A stretch of 39,757 bases of DNA from Mogibacterium sp. (GTDB lineage: Bacteria > Bacillota > Clostridia > Peptostreptococcales > Anaerovoracaceae). Location of the stretch: positions 1 to 39,757 of the forward strand of contig JAFVPI010000061.1 in the NCBI GenBank assembly GCA_017505405.1. Reading direction: 5' to 3'. The translations under genes and the position numbers were made by a program. Positions 37,611 through 39,757 of the stretch are shown in pieces (within the stretch, counting starts at the first letter, position 1; the number at the start of each line of letters is the position of its first letter). The notes under the pieces are model-generated. The model was not told where the DNA came from. It made no database searches and saw only the letters and a list, made by a program, of their open reading frames with translations.

Positions 37611-39571
37611 CCATCGAAGAAAAGAAAAACCGGATAGATACCCTCACGGAAAAGCTCAACGAGGCTTCACGTGCTTATTATACAGACGGCGTCGAGATGA
37701 TGACTAATTACGAGTACGATGCCATGTATGATGAACTTCTGGCGCTCGAGGATGAGACCGGATACATAAGGGACGACAGCCCGTCGATCAATGTCGGCTA
37801 TGAGACAGTTGCCGGGCTGCCGAAGATAGTACATGAAACAAAGATGCTCTCACTGAACAAGACCAAGGACAGGGATGAGCTGAAAGCATGGCTCGGCGAC
37901 CAGAAGGGGCTGCTCTCATGGAAGCTCGACGGCCTTACTGTGGGCATCACTTATGAGAACGGCAGACTCGTTCAGGGCGTCACCAGGGGAAACGGCGTTG
38001 AAGGCGAGCTCATTACAGCCAACGTGCTCGCATGCCGCAATGTTCCTAAAGCGATCCCGCATAAGGGCAGGACTGTGCTGAGGGGAGAGGCGGTCATCAG
38101 ATACTCGGATTTCGAAAAAATAAATGAAGCAATAGAGGATACAGACGCAAAATACAAGAATCCGCGCAATCTCTGCAGCGGAAGCATCCGTCAGCTCGAT
38201 CCCAAGGTGACAGCTGAGAGGAGCGTCAACTTCTATGCTTTCTCGCTGATGCAGTGCGATGGCCTGAATTTCGGTACAAGACATGAACAGATTGACTGGA
38301 TGAAGTCACAGGGCTTTGAAACAGTCGACTCCGTTCTGGTGGACAAAGAAAATCTTATTGACACCATCGATAAATTCGAAGCAGCTATCCCTGATTTTGA
38401 TATTCCATCTGATGGACTGGTCCTGAGCATGGATGACCTCGCGTATGCGGCGACCCTGGGTGAGACAGCGAAGTTCCCTAAAGACTCCATTGCGTTCAAA
38501 TGGCGCGATCAGCAGGCTGAGACCGTGCTCCGCGAGATAGAATGGAGCCCTTCACGCACCGGTCTTCTGAATCCGGTAGCGATTTTCGATCCTGTCGAGC
38601 TTGAAGGAACAACGGTATCCCGCGCTTCAGTGCATAACATCAATATAATGGAGGATCTTCAGCTCGGCATAGGTGACACTATACAGGTCTATAAGGCTAA
38701 TATGATAATCCCGCAGATCGCGGGGAACCTCACAAGAAGCGGAAATGTGGAAATACCGGATGTGTGCCCGGTATGCGGCGGACCGACCCGCATCAAGGAT
38801 GAAGAAGGCACTAAAACTCTCAACTGCACTAATCCGGACTGCCTGGCCAAGCATGTAAAGAAGTTCTCTCACTTTGTTTCGAGAGACGCTATGAATATAG
38901 AGGGGCTGTCTGAATCGGGACTTCTCAAGCTGATAGGGATAGGCGCGCTCAAAAATTTTGCCGATCTGTTCAGGCTCCGGGAGCATAAAAGTGATATTAT
39001 TGATATGGAAGGTTTCGGCGCAAAGTCGTATGATAACCTTATAGATTCCGCAGAAAGAGCATCCCGGACCACGCCTGCGAGACTGCTTTACGGTCTCGGA
39101 GTGCCGGGGATCGGAGTTGCGACTTCCAATATGATAGCGCGGTCCTGCCGTAATAAATGGAGTGACATCCGCGGTCTTGACGAGGAAGCTCTCAGGGATA
39201 TAGACGGTGTCGGAGCTGTTATGGCCCGTGACTATGCAGAGTTTTTTGCCGATGAAGATAATAAAGCTGCTGTAGACGACCTGATGAGCGTGCTTTCGGT
39301 AGATGAGAGTTATGAGGCCGCAGGCACAAGTCTTGAGGGAAAAACTTTCGTCATAACCGGAAGCCTTGAGCATTACGCTAACAGGAAGGACCTCAAGGCC
39401 GAGATCGAAGCAGAGGGCGGCAAAGTGGCCGGATCGGTATCCGCTAAAACGGATTACCTTATAACGAATGACCCGGGCTCAGGTTCTTCAAAGAACAAGA
39501 AAGCCCGTGAGCTGGGAGTGGCAATAATCACCGAAGAAGATATAATAAATATGCTGTCCAAAGATATCTGA
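37607..39571 (+). CDS. ligA: NAD-dependent DNA ligase
   Basis: 654 residues. Domains in order: the NAD-binding Ia region (YYTDGVEMMTNYEYDAMYDEL), and adenylation with the nucleophile Lys106 in SWKLDGLTV. The OB fold and a Cys4 zinc finger (about 387-410, CPVCGG then CTNPDC) follow. The helix-hairpin-helix region has LYGLGVPGIGVATSNMIA, and the C-terminal BRCT domain starts LEGKTFVITGSLEHY. It seals nicks in replication and repair using NAD. Two consensus stretches differ from the E. coli type: SWKLDG instead of EPKIDG, and TRGNGVEGELIT instead of TRGDGxxGEDVT. I recall similar variants in other Clostridia. The ATG overlaps the pcrA stop. Confidence 0.95.
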   Translation: MTIEEKKNRIDTLTEKLNEASRAYYTDGVEMMTNYEYDAMYDELLALEDETGYIRDDSPSINVGYETVAGLPKIVHETKMLSLNKTKDRDELKAWLGDQKGLLSWKLDGLTVGITYENGRLVQGVTRGNGVEGELITANVLACRNVPKAIPHKGRTVLRGEAVIRYSDFEKINEAIEDTDAKYKNPRNLCSGSIRQLDPKVTAERSVNFYAFSLMQCDGLNFGTRHEQIDWMKSQGFETVDSVLVDKENLIDTIDKFEAAIPDFDIPSDGLVLSMDDLAYAATLGETAKFPKDSIAFKWRDQQAETVLREIEWSPSRTGLLNPVAIFDPVELEGTTVSRASVHNINIMEDLQLGIGDTIQVYKANMIIPQIAGNLTRSGNVEIPDVCPVCGGPTRIKDEEGTKTLNCTNPDCLAKHVKKFSHFVSRDAMNIEGLSESGLLKLIGIGALKNFADLFRLREHKSDIIDMEGFGAKSYDNLIDSAERASRTTPARLLYGLGVPGIGVATSNMIARSCRNKWSDIRGLDEEALRDIDGVGAVMARDYAEFFADEDNKAAVDDLMSVLSVDESYEAAGTSLEGKTFVITGSLEHYANRKDLKAEIEAEGGKVAGSVSAKTDYLITNDPGSGSSKNKKARELGVAIITEEDIINMLSKDI

Positions 39572-39627
39572 CAGCAGCAACAGCAATAAGCGAATACAGA
39601 ATAGAAGCCGGAAAGGAGGACAGACCA

Positions 39628-39757
39628 ATGGAGAATGTAAACATGGTTCCAGATATGGATCAGGCATACGAGGATTCTTATTACAAAATAATAGAACTTC
39701 TTGAAACAAAAAAATATTTCCATGCCAGAGATGAACTCCTTAAGCATAATGAAGTCG
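39628..39757 (+). CDS. Partial CDS, probable magnesium transporter MgtE N-terminus
   Basis: The window ends inside this gene; 43 codons are visible. AAGGAGGA at 39613-39620 lies 7 nt before the ATG, so it is clearly a gene start. The visible part ends with a helix IIELLETKKYFHARDELL followed by KHNEV. That resembles the first repeat of the MgtE N domain, in which (I)xxLLExKKYxxLRxxLxxMNPVDIA is typical. The cytoplasmic N and CBS domains of MgtE sense magnesium and gate the channel. The identification rests on about 25 residues and is only probable. Confidence 0.6.
   Translation, partial: MENVNMVPDMDQAYEDSYYKIIELLETKKYFHARDELLKHNEV

Overview
The window looks like chromosomal core from an anaerobic, low-to-mid-GC Firmicute of the Clostridia. 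The case rests on a SCIFF ranthipeptide with its radical-SAM maturase, desulfoferrodoxin plus an A-type flavodiiron protein, AddA/PcrA recombination enzymes, a yicC-gmk-rpoZ cluster, a CsoR-type regulator and strong AGGAGG ribosome binding sites. Glutaminase, a highly expressed-looking glutamate dehydrogenase and an SDF-family transporter hint at amino-acid fermentation. The genus cannot be fixed from the sequence alone. I see no rRNA, tRNA, CRISPR array, insertion sequence or prophage.

Layout. 1-2.7 kb: the broken tail of a histidine phosphatase, an MGT-type glycosyltransferase, then an unusual two-gene unit of an XRE regulator fused to a complete desulfoferrodoxin-like domain and a GNAT acetyltransferase. 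2.7-7.2 kb: an SPFH membrane protein, a LUD protein, a NifX/SlyD fusion with a His/Cys-rich linker, a ROK kinase and an acyl-ACP thioesterase, closed by a bidirectional terminator. 7.2-10.1 kb: a reverse-strand acetyltransferase diverging from a dfx-fprA oxygen-detoxification operon, which converges on a reverse-strand CsoR-family repressor with a very His-rich tail. 10.2-18.8 kb: a compact forward run of glutaminase, LOG protein, heterodimeric ABC exporter, phosphoglucomutase and an unrecognised membrane protein.

18.8-25.3 kb: a universal-stress-like protein with a novel C-terminal domain, the SCIFF precursor, an intergenic terminator, the SCIFF maturase, then RdgB, YihY, a diacylglycerol-kinase-like protein, a metallo-beta-lactamase-fold protein and a small acidic membrane protein. 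25.3-29.9 kb: yicC, an SDF symporter, gmk, rpoZ and gpmI. 29.9-39.7 kb: addA, reverse-strand gdhA, a strongly structured 121-nt intergenic element, pcrA overlapping ligA, and the start of a probable mgtE.

Most notable: (1) the XRE-desulfoferrodoxin fusion keeps every iron ligand of a superoxide reductase site but lacks the catalytic Glu-Lys pair, as expected for a sensor; (2) the SCIFF peptide has only five cysteines, having lost the Cys and changed the Thr that I recall as forming the thioether in characterised SCIFF peptides; (3) the NifX-SlyD fusion; (4) the unidentified folded element at 35110-35230; (5) three genes (rdgB, addA, pcrA) whose -10 boxes end 6-9 nt before the ATG, suggesting leaderless mRNAs. 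All calls come from reading the sequence; no database search was run.
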